Shown here in pieces: positions 54,977-64,000 of a stretch of DNA of 64,000 nucleotides. Made by a program: the position numbers and the translations under genes. Each line of letters starts with the position of its first letter. Positions within the stretch are counted from its first letter, which is position 1. Origin of the DNA: Cephalotus follicularis (lineage: Eukaryota > Streptophyta > Magnoliopsida > Oxalidales > Cephalotaceae); the NCBI GenBank assembly GCA_001972305.1, contig BDDD01002295.1, positions 36,634-100,633 of the forward strand, in the 5' to 3' direction. The notes below the pieces were generated by a model. That model was not told the origin of the DNA, made no database searches, and was given only the letters and a program-made list of their open reading frames with translations.

Positions 54977-57483
54977 ATGCACTCCAAAACGTGCTGCATC
55001 ACTAAGCGCCCGAGGAGAACACCCACGTGCTGCTCACATGCTCACTTAAACTTCAGGTCTGCTAAATGCCCGAGGACACACTTCCTCCATAGTCCTTTCT
55101 CCTCTGCTATTCTCCAAGAGCGCTCCTCAACATAACGCTTACCTTAGCATCAAAACGCACAGTTTAACTTAACTTAAAACACTGTAGCGCTAGAAAACAT
55201 TATTATACTCTACCACATGAACTTCAAGACGTCCCCTGGCCTATCTCTTTTTCTCCTCTGGCATACATCCGAGGATAATGCCTCTCTTACTTGTCTCCTC
55301 TGACTTATTTCCGAGGACTCCACCTTGAGCCTTACGTACTCATAAAACCATTCGAGGACTCCTCCTTACCTCAGACTAAGATATCACAACATTAAAACAT
55401 CAAACAGCTAACTATCCGAGGACTCCCTGTCTCCTCGGTCAAACCTTTAAACGTTAGCTCATTGCCTGCTCTGCTATGCTATACGAGGACTCTCAAGCTC
55501 CTTGGTCCACAACTAAAAACATAAAACTCATAATATCAAACATTCATCATATCTCAAGGCAAAAGTAGTCTACAGACTAGAAACATCTATAACATTCTAA
55601 AAAGTACTATTAAAAGACTTGCTAGTCCTCTGACTAGAACAACCTTTGCTTTCTTTCCATACAACAAAAGAACAACATAACTTTCTTGCTTTAACATATC
55701 TTATACAAAACATATGCTCACAGGACCTCTACAAAAATAAAGAGGAACCCAAAAAGAATGCCCAATGCTATGCAATGCTAGACGCCAGAGCTACTTCCCG
55801 AGGTGCCGAGCACAAAAACTACCTTTGCTTAAGCTTTCTACTGCTGAGCTGGAGGAACTCCTCCTGTTGGCTGGTCTGTAAAACAACCTGCGAGGGGATT
55901 AGTCAAAATGACTAAGTGACTGAGATCAAATCATCCTCTGATGCATTCCTTTGAATTGAATGCACTGAAACAAAGCTTACCATGAACATGAGTAAAATCC
56001 CAACTGGGGAAGAGAACTATAACAACATATATGTCATGGAATACAATAAAGAAACGCTAAAAGTACTTTGAAAGACTTACTCTTTCCCCTGCTTAGCTGA
56101 TACTCTAGAGTGCTTAAGAAAAGCTGAATAAAACTTAAGATTTCAACTGTTAGAAAAAAAACTATGAAGAAAGATCCAACTAGGTTAAAGTGCCAAGGTG
56201 GACAAGAACTAGACTTGGAACTTGCTTTACTTTGCTTTCTTTACATAATATAGTTGCTAGCTTATAGTGTTCTTATGCTGCATGTATACATAGTAGCCAA
56301 CTTATAGTGGCGTTGAGCTGAGCTGATCTTGGCCTAAGCCATAACTGGCAGCTTACCTACCGAGAACCAAGGTTCTCCTCTGAACTTGCTTATCTTTGCT
56401 TAAATTAACTGAGAACTGGGGACCAGATCCTCATCTGGAAACCTTATTGAAAGGCTTTATGCTCTACTATCTGGTAACTTAGCTCTGCTATGCTCAAACC
56501 CTTTACTCCGTCACAAACAACAATGTAAAGGAGATCCGTGGAAGGAACCTGGGGACAGTCTCACTCGGTTTCCCATCATAGACAATTGTAGACCGAGGAG
56601 GTTGGAGCTATGTACATTCGTGTTCTGCTACACTCAGCTACTGTACACCATCCTAGACAATAGTGTAAGGAGATCCAGGTATGGAACCCGAGGGCAGACC
56701 TACTCGACTTCCCATCATAGACAATAGTAGGCTGAGGAGGGGGGTTTAACATGTACTATTACCTTATCTGAGGATCACTGATGCTTAGAAAGGAACTGAG
56801 CAGCTCTACTCGGCTTAAAGCTCTCCACTGACAAGGAATGGCTTACATAAAAAATCTAGGGAAGAGATTCCCGACTAAACTCACTTGCTCTGCACTGGAC
56901 CTGAACATGAACTGAAGGTAAAGATTCTCAAGAAGAGAATAACATGAACATGAACATAATACAACTATAAAGGAAAGGATGTCTCACTCACAGTTCTTGC
57001 TACGCCCTCTGACGTTAACTGCTTCCTTGCAGCTTTCTCTGGCGACAAGCTCCTTTTCTTCTTCTCATCCGACTCTTCGTCTTGCTGCACTTGGAAGCTC
57101 TCACTGCAACTCTCCTTCCGCTCATGAAAGGAAAAGAAGAATAAAGGGAAACTAAAAACTCTTTCTTTCTCACTTCTAAGCTTCTTATACTAAAGCTTCC
57201 TCCTCTAAATTGCCAAACTAAGCTCTGCAAACACTCAACATAGCACGCACAAAACACTGAACACGATGCACGCCTTACACAACCATCATTTTTTTGGAAC
57301 TTGGAAACTTCTCAAGGAAGCTTTGCTCTTTGGTCCTTATAACACTTTATAACTTAGCCTTCAGCTCTTATAAAATGTTATTATTTATCCTTAAGTTCGT
57401 GGCCTTTTTAAGTTAAACTTTTCATCCTCAAACTTTCTTCATTTCTAACTTTTTTGAGGAAGAAAACATTACGGAGCGTTACA
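54977..57483 (-). mobile_element. Solo LTR N, right part
   Basis: The minus strand starts TGTAACGCTCCG at 57483; right TSD CATTG 57484-57488. Together with 29205-29458 it makes a LTR of about 2.76 kb. Frequent CCGAGGAC and CCTCGG motifs (55050-55500) and CCCATCATAGACAAT near 56570, 56648 and 56711 link it to M. The plus-strand ORF at 55646 and minus-strand ORF at 57257 are not gene-like. Confidence 0.88.
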
Positions 57484-57488
57484 CATTG

Positions 57489-57851
57489 AGATGGAAAGGC
57501 TGGATTTTTAGGCAGCCAAACAGGTTGGAGGAAAGAAATGGTCTAAGGATGACTACCAAGGTCAGCAGCGGCAACAAGTACATGCTTTCGGATCGGTAGA
57601 CGGGGATAATCCCAATTTTATTCCTGTGGCCAGTTGCGAGTTTTGTGGGAAGCAACATCTGAGCCAGCTTTGTTATATGGGTTTTTGGGGCCGGTTTCGT
57701 GTGTGGTAAATTGGGTCATTTTTCTAAGGAATGTATTGATCCTCGTGCTAAGGATAGAAGAAGAAATGGTAGAGATGTTGAGCAGCAGAATGAAAGAGGC
57801 AAGGTGTTTGCTACGGTGACTCATCAGACAGTCGATGCTTCAAATTGGTAG
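57489..57851 (+). pseudogene. Element G gag, C-terminal part, with protease start
   Basis: It resumes the gag interrupted at 29204 (MERLDF, then TAG where E has CAG). A zinc-knuckle region has decayed (CEFCGKQHLSQLCYMGF, frame slips). A protease start (GKVFATVTHQTVDAS) follows in another frame, then a stop at 57849-57851. No active-site motif and no RT, RNase H or integrase. The 3' UTR (TTTCGTGAGGAAATCC) starts at once, so pol was deleted before or during amplification. Confidence 0.87.
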
Positions 57852-57876
57852 TTGTTTAGATTTCGTGAGGAAATCC

Positions 57877-57893
57877 TTTTAAGGGGGTGAGAA
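57877..57893 (+). promoter_or_regulatory. Polypurine tract of G
   Basis: TTTTAAGGGGGTGAGAA before the degenerate LTR start TTTAATATCCCAG, in which the usual TG has become TT. Confidence 0.75.
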
Positions 57894-59843
57894 TTTAATA
57901 TCCCAGTTCGTTGCCTATATGTTACGTTTTGTCGGATGTTATATGTGTTTTGTATTCTGATTTTTACTTCTTTGTTTGAAACGCTTTCTACTCATACGGA
58001 AGGCGTTAATTCACCAAATTTTATCATTCAAAATACATGTTTTGCATTAAACCTCATATTGCATCTTTTTAAAGTCCCATTATCTGCACATTTTATGAAA
58101 CCAACACAGTCAATTGTCTCCTTCATCCTGCATCATTTTTGGTGTCAACTGAAGGTACTTTCTGAATGAAAGTCTTAGTTTTTGTCATAGATTTTTGTTA
58201 TTAATCATTAGTTTGTACTAAAACAAGATAAAAACTCCTTTTGATCATGAAACATGGAAGCCTGCTTTGAAATAAGATTTCTGCCATATTCAATCTGTAT
58301 ATCCATGAATTTATGTGTTTAAATTGTTATACTTGTATCTTGTATTCATAAAAGTCATGTTTTAGCATATGCATGTTACTGTTTCATGATTTGTACGATG
58401 ATATTGGATTATAGTTCATGCTTTTGGTAAAATACTACAACTGTTTTCATGTTCTCGACGTAAAGCGTCGATGCCTATTCCGTAAGCGTCGATGCCTGTG
58501 TGTATAAAATCTGTTTTGAACGCCATGGATGTGTCTAAGCGTCGACTATTTCGTTTTTACCGTTGACGCTTATGCCTAAACCGTTGACGCCTTTCATTGA
58601 GCGTCGACGCTTATGTCGTAAAGTGTTATAATGTTTTTGTCGACACTTGATCCGCATTTTGGTTAAAGTTGTGTTGAAACCGTCGACGCCTTATGTTAAG
58701 CGTCGACACTTCTGTCATGCATGTCGACGGCTTTGTCCTTAACGTCGATGCTTTCGTCTGGCAGTTTGTGGTTTTGTGTCTTTCATTTTGTAATTCGTTT
58801 TGGTTGGTATGTTAGGGTTCCCAAAGCATCTGTTGTGACGTATAGGGTGATTTTGTACGTGTCTTTGATTCATTTTTGTTATTGTTGGGTTTGAACGGCT
58901 AAGGTACGGATTTCTTGTCCTTGATTATACTCCTTGGATTTTATTGGAATAAAACCTATTTGTGTTTTATGAATATGTACGAATTCTCCTTTCTTTGGTT
59001 TCTCTACCGGTTTTATTGAAATAAATTCGGATTATGTTTTTAGTACGAATGTCTTCCTTTTGATTAAATCCCTTTGGTTTTATTGTAATAAATCCTATTT
59101 ATGCATTTATGAATAAGTGTACAGATAATTCTTTCATTTATTACTCTATTATTGGTTTTTATTGGAGATTGGTTTTTGAATAACGTACAGATATTTCGTC
59201 TTTGATTTTCCCATTCCGATTTTATTGAAATTATTTCAGTTTTTGCTTTTGATAAAATAAGTATGGATAATTCGTTCTTGACACTATTCCTCTGATTTCA
59301 TTTGGAATAAGCTCTGTTTTACTGTTAAATGAATAAAGTACGGATTTTTTCATTCTGGGATATCTTAGGATTTTATTGAAATGATTTCAGTTGTGCTTTT
59401 AAGTACGGATTCTTCGTTTTGGCTATCATTTGGTTTTATTTGAATAAATTCAATTTTATTACTTTTATGAATAAAGTTGAATGCCCTGCTTTTATAAATT
59501 CAATTTTGATGGATTAAATGCTGATTTTATAATTATCATCTCTTTTAATTAATTGTCAAAATTAAATGAGCATGACTTTCAATTACGAAAGTTTGTTGAG
59601 CTTTTTGAATGAGCATGACTTTCAATTTCGAAAGTATGTTGATATTTTTTAAATGAGCATGACTTTCAATTACGAATGTATGATGATGTTTTTACTGATA
59701 TGATTATGATTTCGGATTTTGTTCGGAAATATTGTATATGTGTTTTGAAATGATTTTGGAGTAAATCATTATTTTTGCATACTGAGAATATACCTACCTA
59801 TGGGGATTCCATAGGCGTGTTCTTTGGAACGGAGGACATGACT
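57894..59843 (+). mobile_element. Element G 3' LTR, first part
   Basis: It follows the 5' LTR from TTCGTTGCC on, without the extra motif-bearing section of the 5' copy. It holds the CGTCGACGC array (58455-58750), TACGGAT/TTTTATT units (58905-59420), the triple hairpin (59570-59690) and HP1 at 59797-59815 (CCTATGGGGATTCCATAGG). It is split by the solo F LTR. Confidence 0.88.
58455..58750 (+). repeat. Phased CGTCGACG array in G 3' LTR
   Basis: Core positions (T of TCGA or TTGA) at 58455, 58468, 58489, 58542, 58563, 58584, 58604, 58640, 58683, 58703, 58724 and 58745. Seven steps are 20-21 bp; two others are near 2x or 2.5x 21. GTTGAC and GTCGAT forms look like CpG decay. Confidence 0.87.
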
Positions 59844-59987
59844 GTAACGCCCGGGATTTTCATTTATGTGTAATATTGCTTTTCCAATGTAATTTTACAC
59901 CTTGTGTTAATGAGAATCGTGTTTTCCCTCTTTCCCGTGTTGAAATGTTGCAAGAAAGTGTGTTGTTGTGTGTTTTTGTGCAGGGGC

Positions 59988-60117
59988 AGCCGACTGCCAC
60001 AGGGAGGCAGCCGAGTAGACCCTTGCTGAGGCATGGCAGCCAGCTGCCGAGAGGAGGCAGCTGGCTGGTGGGAGTGTCTGCAGAAACAGCCGACTGCCAA
60101 GCCAAGGCAGTCGACTG
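59988..60117 (+). repeat. Phased AGCCGACT array 1 in solo F LTR
   Basis: Starts at 59988, 60009, 60038, 60059, 60088 and 60109 with alternating steps 21, 29, 21, 29, 21. Confidence 0.87.
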
Positions 60118-60647
60118 CCATGTGCCAGACAGCCCACGTGCTGTCTGCCTTAAGTGGAAAAAGGAGGAGTGTTTTGGATTTATTGGAAATGGCAGAGGAG
60201 GGGCCGTGGGTTTCTCCTTAAAACACAACATTTCTCTCCTCTTTCTCCATCATTCTCTGTGATTTCAAGAGATTTCTTGTGAGTTTGAGAGTGGAAGTGT
60301 GTGTGTGTTGAGGCTACGGAGCTTGTGTGTTGGAACCGTGAAGTTCGAAGGCTTGACAGTGGGAGTTCGGGCCTGTTGAAGGTGGCTGGTCGTGTTGGGG
60401 TTGCAAGAGCTTCGGATTTAGACTTAAAGAGGTGGATTGCAACTCCTAACTTGGAGTTCTAACGTAGGGGGAAGTCGTTTTTGCAACATAATTTCAATTG
60501 ACAATGTTTTTGGATGAAATAAAATGCATGTTTATGTTATATTGTGAGTTTGGAACGTGTATGTGCATAAATATGTCATTTTGGGTTATGTTGGGTGTGT
60601 GTTTGTGGCTGTTTTAGCATCTGGTTTTTACACCTGCTACAGAATCC

Positions 60648-60955
60648 AGCCGACTGCCCACCTCGGACAGTCGACTGCCAACGGGTCCAGCCGACTGTTC
60701 TAGGGAGGCCAGTCGACTGCCCACTTTCGTTTTCAAAAAATGTCTGCAGAGGTTGTGTAGTCGACTGTTGTAGGTCAACAGCCGACTGTGGGGGTGTGGA
60801 CAGCCGACTGTCAGGGATGACAGCCGACTGTCGAGTGTGGGCAGCCGACTGTCTTGGTAGACAGTTGACTGTCTAGTTATATAGCCGACTGCCTGGGTCT
60901 GGCAGCAGACTACTTTGAGGGGGACAACCGACTGACAAGGGTGGGCAGCCGACTG
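60648..60955 (+). repeat. Phased AGCCGACT array 2 in solo F LTR
   Basis: The longest array here, 14 motifs: 60648, 60669, 60689, 60711, then 60759, 60780, 60802, 60822, 60843, 60863, 60883, 60904, 60926 and 60947. All steps within the two runs are 20-22 bp. AGCCGACT dominates, with AGTCGACT, AGTTGACT, AGCAGACT and AACCGACT variants. Confidence 0.92.
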
Positions 60956-62156
60956 TTGGGGGCCTGTTTCGCCCGTGAACATATGTATGCATCGTGTATT
61001 GTGATGTTTTGCTTCGTGAAGCTTTATGAACTGTTCTGAGCATTGTGATTATTGAGTTTAAACTGTTATAACATATTTCTGGAAGTGCATTGTAGTTAAT
61101 GAAAAATCATTACTTTCCACGAAATTATATGTTTCGAGAAATATATACTTTCGAACAGTGAAAATGACTTCCAAAAACACCGTGAACTGAGTTTTGTGAT
61201 ATTGAGAACCGTGAACCGTGACATTGAGAAAATGAGTTTGTTTTCAGGTATTTTGTTTTATAAACTACTTGGAAAACTATTTTGAGCATCGAGATGATTG
61301 TGATTGTGATTGAGCTTGGCTGTGATTGCTGATTGTGATTTTGATTGTGGCCATACTAGTTGCGTGGCAGAGATGGCAGCGATGACTAGTGGTCTAGTCG
61401 ACTCAGGGGCCAGGAGTTGGCTAGGTGACTTACTGTATTGTGACCTGCTTCGTGCCGTCCGGAGTCGGGATGTACGACGTCGGGGCCAGGAGTTGGCGAC
61501 GCTCTTCGTACCTACCGTGTACCGTGAACCGTGAACCGAGTATTGTGTAGTCCTTTGGACTTGTTTGAGACCGTGCGTTGTGATATTGTGACATTGTGAC
61601 ACCGTGGTTTCGGTGATATCGTGACATCGTGTTTTGGCATATGCATATCTATATTTATATATATGCATCGAGATATAGTATGTACTGCATCATGCTGCTT
61701 TCATACTTTGGTTTTATTGATATTGTGTTATTTTATGACTTTGGCCGAGTGAGGACAAAGGCTAACCCCCTACTGTTGCAGATTGATGCTGCGTTTGGAC
61801 TTTGCCGAGCATGGCTGTTTTGGACTGTGAAGTGATTGGAGTTTTCTACTTTATGTGTTTTGTAAAAGCAGTGTAGCGAACATGTTGTACTTTGGTTTAT
61901 GTACTAATGTTTTGCTATTGTTGTTGTATCAACTTTGGATCATGCTCCGCTTGTGGGCTGTTTAACATGTTTTACCGTGGATGTTATGGGAATCATGCGG
62001 TGTGGGACGCATGGTTCCGTTTGTTTTCAGCTTTTATATAAATGCTTGCGCAAGATGATGTCTGTTTAAAACTTTTAAATTTTATCGTTCTCTGTATAAG
62101 CTGGATATCTGTTAAATTGCCATGTTGTATGTTGTTAATGCAAGCGGGGTGTGATA

Positions 62157-62344
62157 ATGACACTTTCCATAGCGGTGTCATTAATCTACGACGTCTCTCA
62201 TGGATTTGGATTTTGTCACCGAATTATGACATTTCGAATAGAGGCGTATGGGTCGACCCTAGTTATCGGATTAGAATTTTTGGAATTGATTGTGTAGTGA
62301 CGTACACGTCGTTCCGTCCGGCATGTGGATTCTGCAGGATCCCT

Positions 62345-62410
<66 letters not shown>

Positions 62411-62772
62411 TCGTTATTGCATATCTCAGTATAAAACACTGGTTTGGCAAGGTTTGGAAGCGGATAAGAACTAAAACATATATATGCTTTGTAAAATTTT
62501 GCGAACTGATATATATGTTTGATATGAGCATTATTTGAATTGCATAAATATTGTTCATTTATGAATTGTTCTGTTTTCGTAAATGATTCGTAAACTGTTT
62601 TGTTTTGTAAACTGTTTTGCTTCGTAAACTGTTCTGCTTCATAAACTGTTTTGTTCGTAAACTGTTTTATGATTTTATATTCGTACTGAGGTTTGTTCGG
62701 CCACGTTTTATTTTCCATGCGACGGGTTTTTTAGGAGCATCTAGGGAAAGTGTGATGAGAGAGTTACCCTAT
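62157..62772 (+). mobile_element. Element G 3' LTR, second part, end missing
   Basis: After ATGAC the G LTR continues (HP2 remnant, GTGTAGTGACGTACAC near 62290, a long TA repeat, GAGGTTTGTTCGGCCACG near 62688). It stops at TTACCCTAT, about 0.3 kb short of the expected end. Sequence O begins there. Confidence 0.87.
62347..62407. repeat. TA microsatellite in G 3' LTR
   Basis: About 30 TA units. At the same place the 5' LTR has a CA tract running into TA (27497-27538), so the tract has changed in type and length between the two LTRs. Confidence 0.95.
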
Positions 62773-64000
62773 TGTTTAGCATAAAAATGTGTTATTTTTA
62801 ATGATCTATTTGTTATATTTTTATGCTTAGATCAGATTACTAGGGTATGTTTTGTTGTATTTTCAGGTTTTCGGGTTAATTTTGTGAAAGAGAAATAAAC
62901 GGGGCGAAGAAGTTAATTTCGGAGTCAAAATGATAGATAATGGCATAATGGTAATTATGAAACCTTTGAAAGTTATCAGAACATAGCAAATATTGGTCTC
63001 ATTATGTTCATGAAATTATTTGGAGCACTTTTTGTTCTTGGGCCGACCCATTCCGGAGTCCAGATGAAGAGATACAGTTGAAAACTAATTTTGGTTAGAA
63101 TTATGCCTTCATTGTTTATTACCATAATGCCATCAATTCTTAATAACAAATTTTTGACGCCTGAAGTGAAGACAACAGCATCCATGCGTTGTACGCCAAT
63201 CAATTCATGCAGGCCATGCATGAATCAGCCAACATGCATCTTCAGCTCCACATGCGTCCATGCAACGAAAACAACCAATACAAAACAATTAAAAAGCCAC
63301 CATTCAGCCAGCAAAACGCAAGTGTCCATCTCAAATCAGTAGCATCCATGCGCATCAAAGCCCTCCATGCAGCCAAAAGGGAAATAAAAAAATTGCCGAT
63401 TTTTTATTGCTTTTTACAAGTGGACAATTGTTTTAATTTATGCTGAATAGGTTTTAGTGTATGTCCGCTGTGTGTATATATATATGGCATAACAGTAGAA
63501 TAAAAAGGGAGAGACACAAAACAAGAGGCAGCCGTCTCCTTCTTCTTTTTCTTTCAATTTTTTCTTTAGTTTTTTTTAATGTTTTGTAGCTAGTTTCTTA
63601 AGGTTTTTGGGTTAGAACAAAACCTAGATTGTTATTGTTTCAATTCCATCAATAAAAATCCTTGAATATTTTATTTATTCTTCAATTTTTCTGCCTTCAC
63701 ACACACTTTGTCTGTCTGATTAAAATCTACAAACATCTTGTCGGTGAAGCTGAAAGTTGGTGAATAAATGGTTTTTGACGCGATCAATGGAGTCTACTCA
63801 TACGGTTTGTCACGCCGAACACACTCCGTATAGACCTAGCATGACTACTCATATGATTTGTCTGATTACAATCCACACTCCGTATAGACCTAGCATGACT
63901 ACTCATACGATTTGTCATCATAGTCGCACTCCGTATCGACCTAGCTGCCGTTGGTTATCAAGGTATGATCGTTTAATTAAAGTGAATTGTTCAATACAAT
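62773..64000 (+). mobile_element. O: probable start of another LTR element
   Basis: It begins TGTTTAGCATAAAAATG at the break in the G LTR, with CCTAT just before as a possible target site. No coding frame. A TATATATATATGG box near 63478 is followed by a CT-rich stretch (63535-63560) and AATAAAAAT (63651), as in an LTR promoter to polyadenylation region. A tandem repeat lies at 63794-63950. The right end is outside the window; the family (perhaps Tat-like) is not certain. Confidence 0.5.
63794..63950. repeat. 51-54-bp tandem repeat, three copies
   Basis: CTACTCATACGGTTTGTC-type unit starts at 63794, 63845 and 63899. Each also contains CACTCCGTATAGACCTAGC (third copy: CCGTATCGACC). The spacer between the two blocks varies. 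Confidence 0.9.

Larger units (their letters stand above)
59844..62156 (+). mobile_element. Solo LTR F
   Basis: A 2,313-bp LTR, TGTAACGCCCGGG to GGGTGTGATA (the usual CA changed to TA). TSD ATGAC at 59839-59843 and 62157-62161. It is the full-length counterpart of 38647-39374. Two arrays (59988-60117 and 60648-60955), a CT-rich TTTCTCTCCTCTTTCTCC stretch (60231-60249), and GCCAGGAGTTGGCTAG (61409-61424), shared with A and D. Confidence 0.94.
22495..62772 (+). mobile_element. Element G: pol-less gag element holding most of the window's nested insertions
   Basis: With later insertions removed, G consists of a 5' LTR (22495-23931 and 26542-28217), primer site, leader, gag (28389-29204 and 57489-57851), polypurine tract and 3' LTR (57894-59843 and 62162-62772). 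RT, RNase H and integrase are absent: after the protease start (KVFATVTHQTVDAS) the sequence reaches a stop and the 3' UTR. Later insertions: M, N (with D, C, E and an F piece inside it) and F-solo, each bounded by a 5-bp TSD. The 3' LTR end is cut at 62772 by sequence O. Confidence 0.85.

Noticed and set aside
60648..60955. CRISPR-like look of evenly spaced palindromic repeats
   Set aside because: The motif is only 8-10 bp, spacers are 10-13 bp, the host is a plant, and the arrays lie inside LTRs with TSDs. No cas genes.
60595..60982. ORFs with repeated TVDC, ADC, RLS or QST words across the arrays on both strands
   Set aside because: The 21-bp step keeps frames open by chance. The frames lie inside LTRs, differ between strands, lack start context and are not kept between copies.
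62347..62407. TA repeat as a possible cruciform or matrix-attachment site
   Set aside because: A plain microsatellite that replaced a CA/TA tract of the other LTR; nothing else supports a function.

Overview
The window looks like a stretch of repeat-filled nuclear DNA from a flowering plant, probably a eudicot. I find no host gene, tRNA, rRNA or CRISPR array. Almost everything can be assigned to nested Ty3/gypsy LTR retrotransposons. Their primer-binding sites match initiator tRNA-Met, their LTRs are 2.3-2.8 kb, and where the pol end survives it carries a C-terminal chromodomain-like tail. These traits fit the chromovirus Tekay/Del group. The species cannot be told from the sequence.

Layout, left to right (letters are my own labels). 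A (1-4857, +): 3' half of pol plus 3' LTR, inserted in I. I (4858-6716, +): pol tail plus a 5'-truncated LTR, inserted in J. J (6717-7738 and 10364-12401, -): leader, primer site and LTR, split by the solo LTR H (7739-10363, -, TSD TCATT). K (12402-12707 and 21285-21821, -): an integrase/RNase H relic split by the complete but dead element B (12708-21284, +). L (21822-22494): an unclassified LTR-like fragment. G (22495-62772, +): a pol-less gag element. Its 5' LTR holds solo LTR M (23932-26536, TSD CCTTT), its 3' LTR holds solo LTR F (59844-62156, TSD ATGAC), and its gag is split by solo LTR N (29205-57483, TSD CATTG). N is split by element D (29459-54976, -, TSD ATGCA). D's 5' LTR is split by the complete element E (44515-54868, +, TSD ATTTA), and D's 5' end was replaced by a rearranged composite of element C and a 5' piece of an F element (36551-42238). 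O (62773-64000): probably the start of another LTR element.

The TSDs give an order of events: G, then N, then D, then E and C, with M and F-solo also entering G. All gag-pol genes are broken except the F gag-protease frame. Many stops look like C-to-T changes at CAG or CGA codons, as expected for methylated, silenced copies.

The most interesting signals are non-coding and shared by LTRs of several otherwise different families: (1) arrays of a GTCGAC-centred palindrome repeated every 20-22 bp, with occasional 26-29 bp gaps; (2) a block of four short stem-loops towards the LTR 3' end, whose arms change together or keep G-U pairs between families; (3) a short palindrome in the leader just after the primer site. 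I know of no description of these, but I could not search for one.
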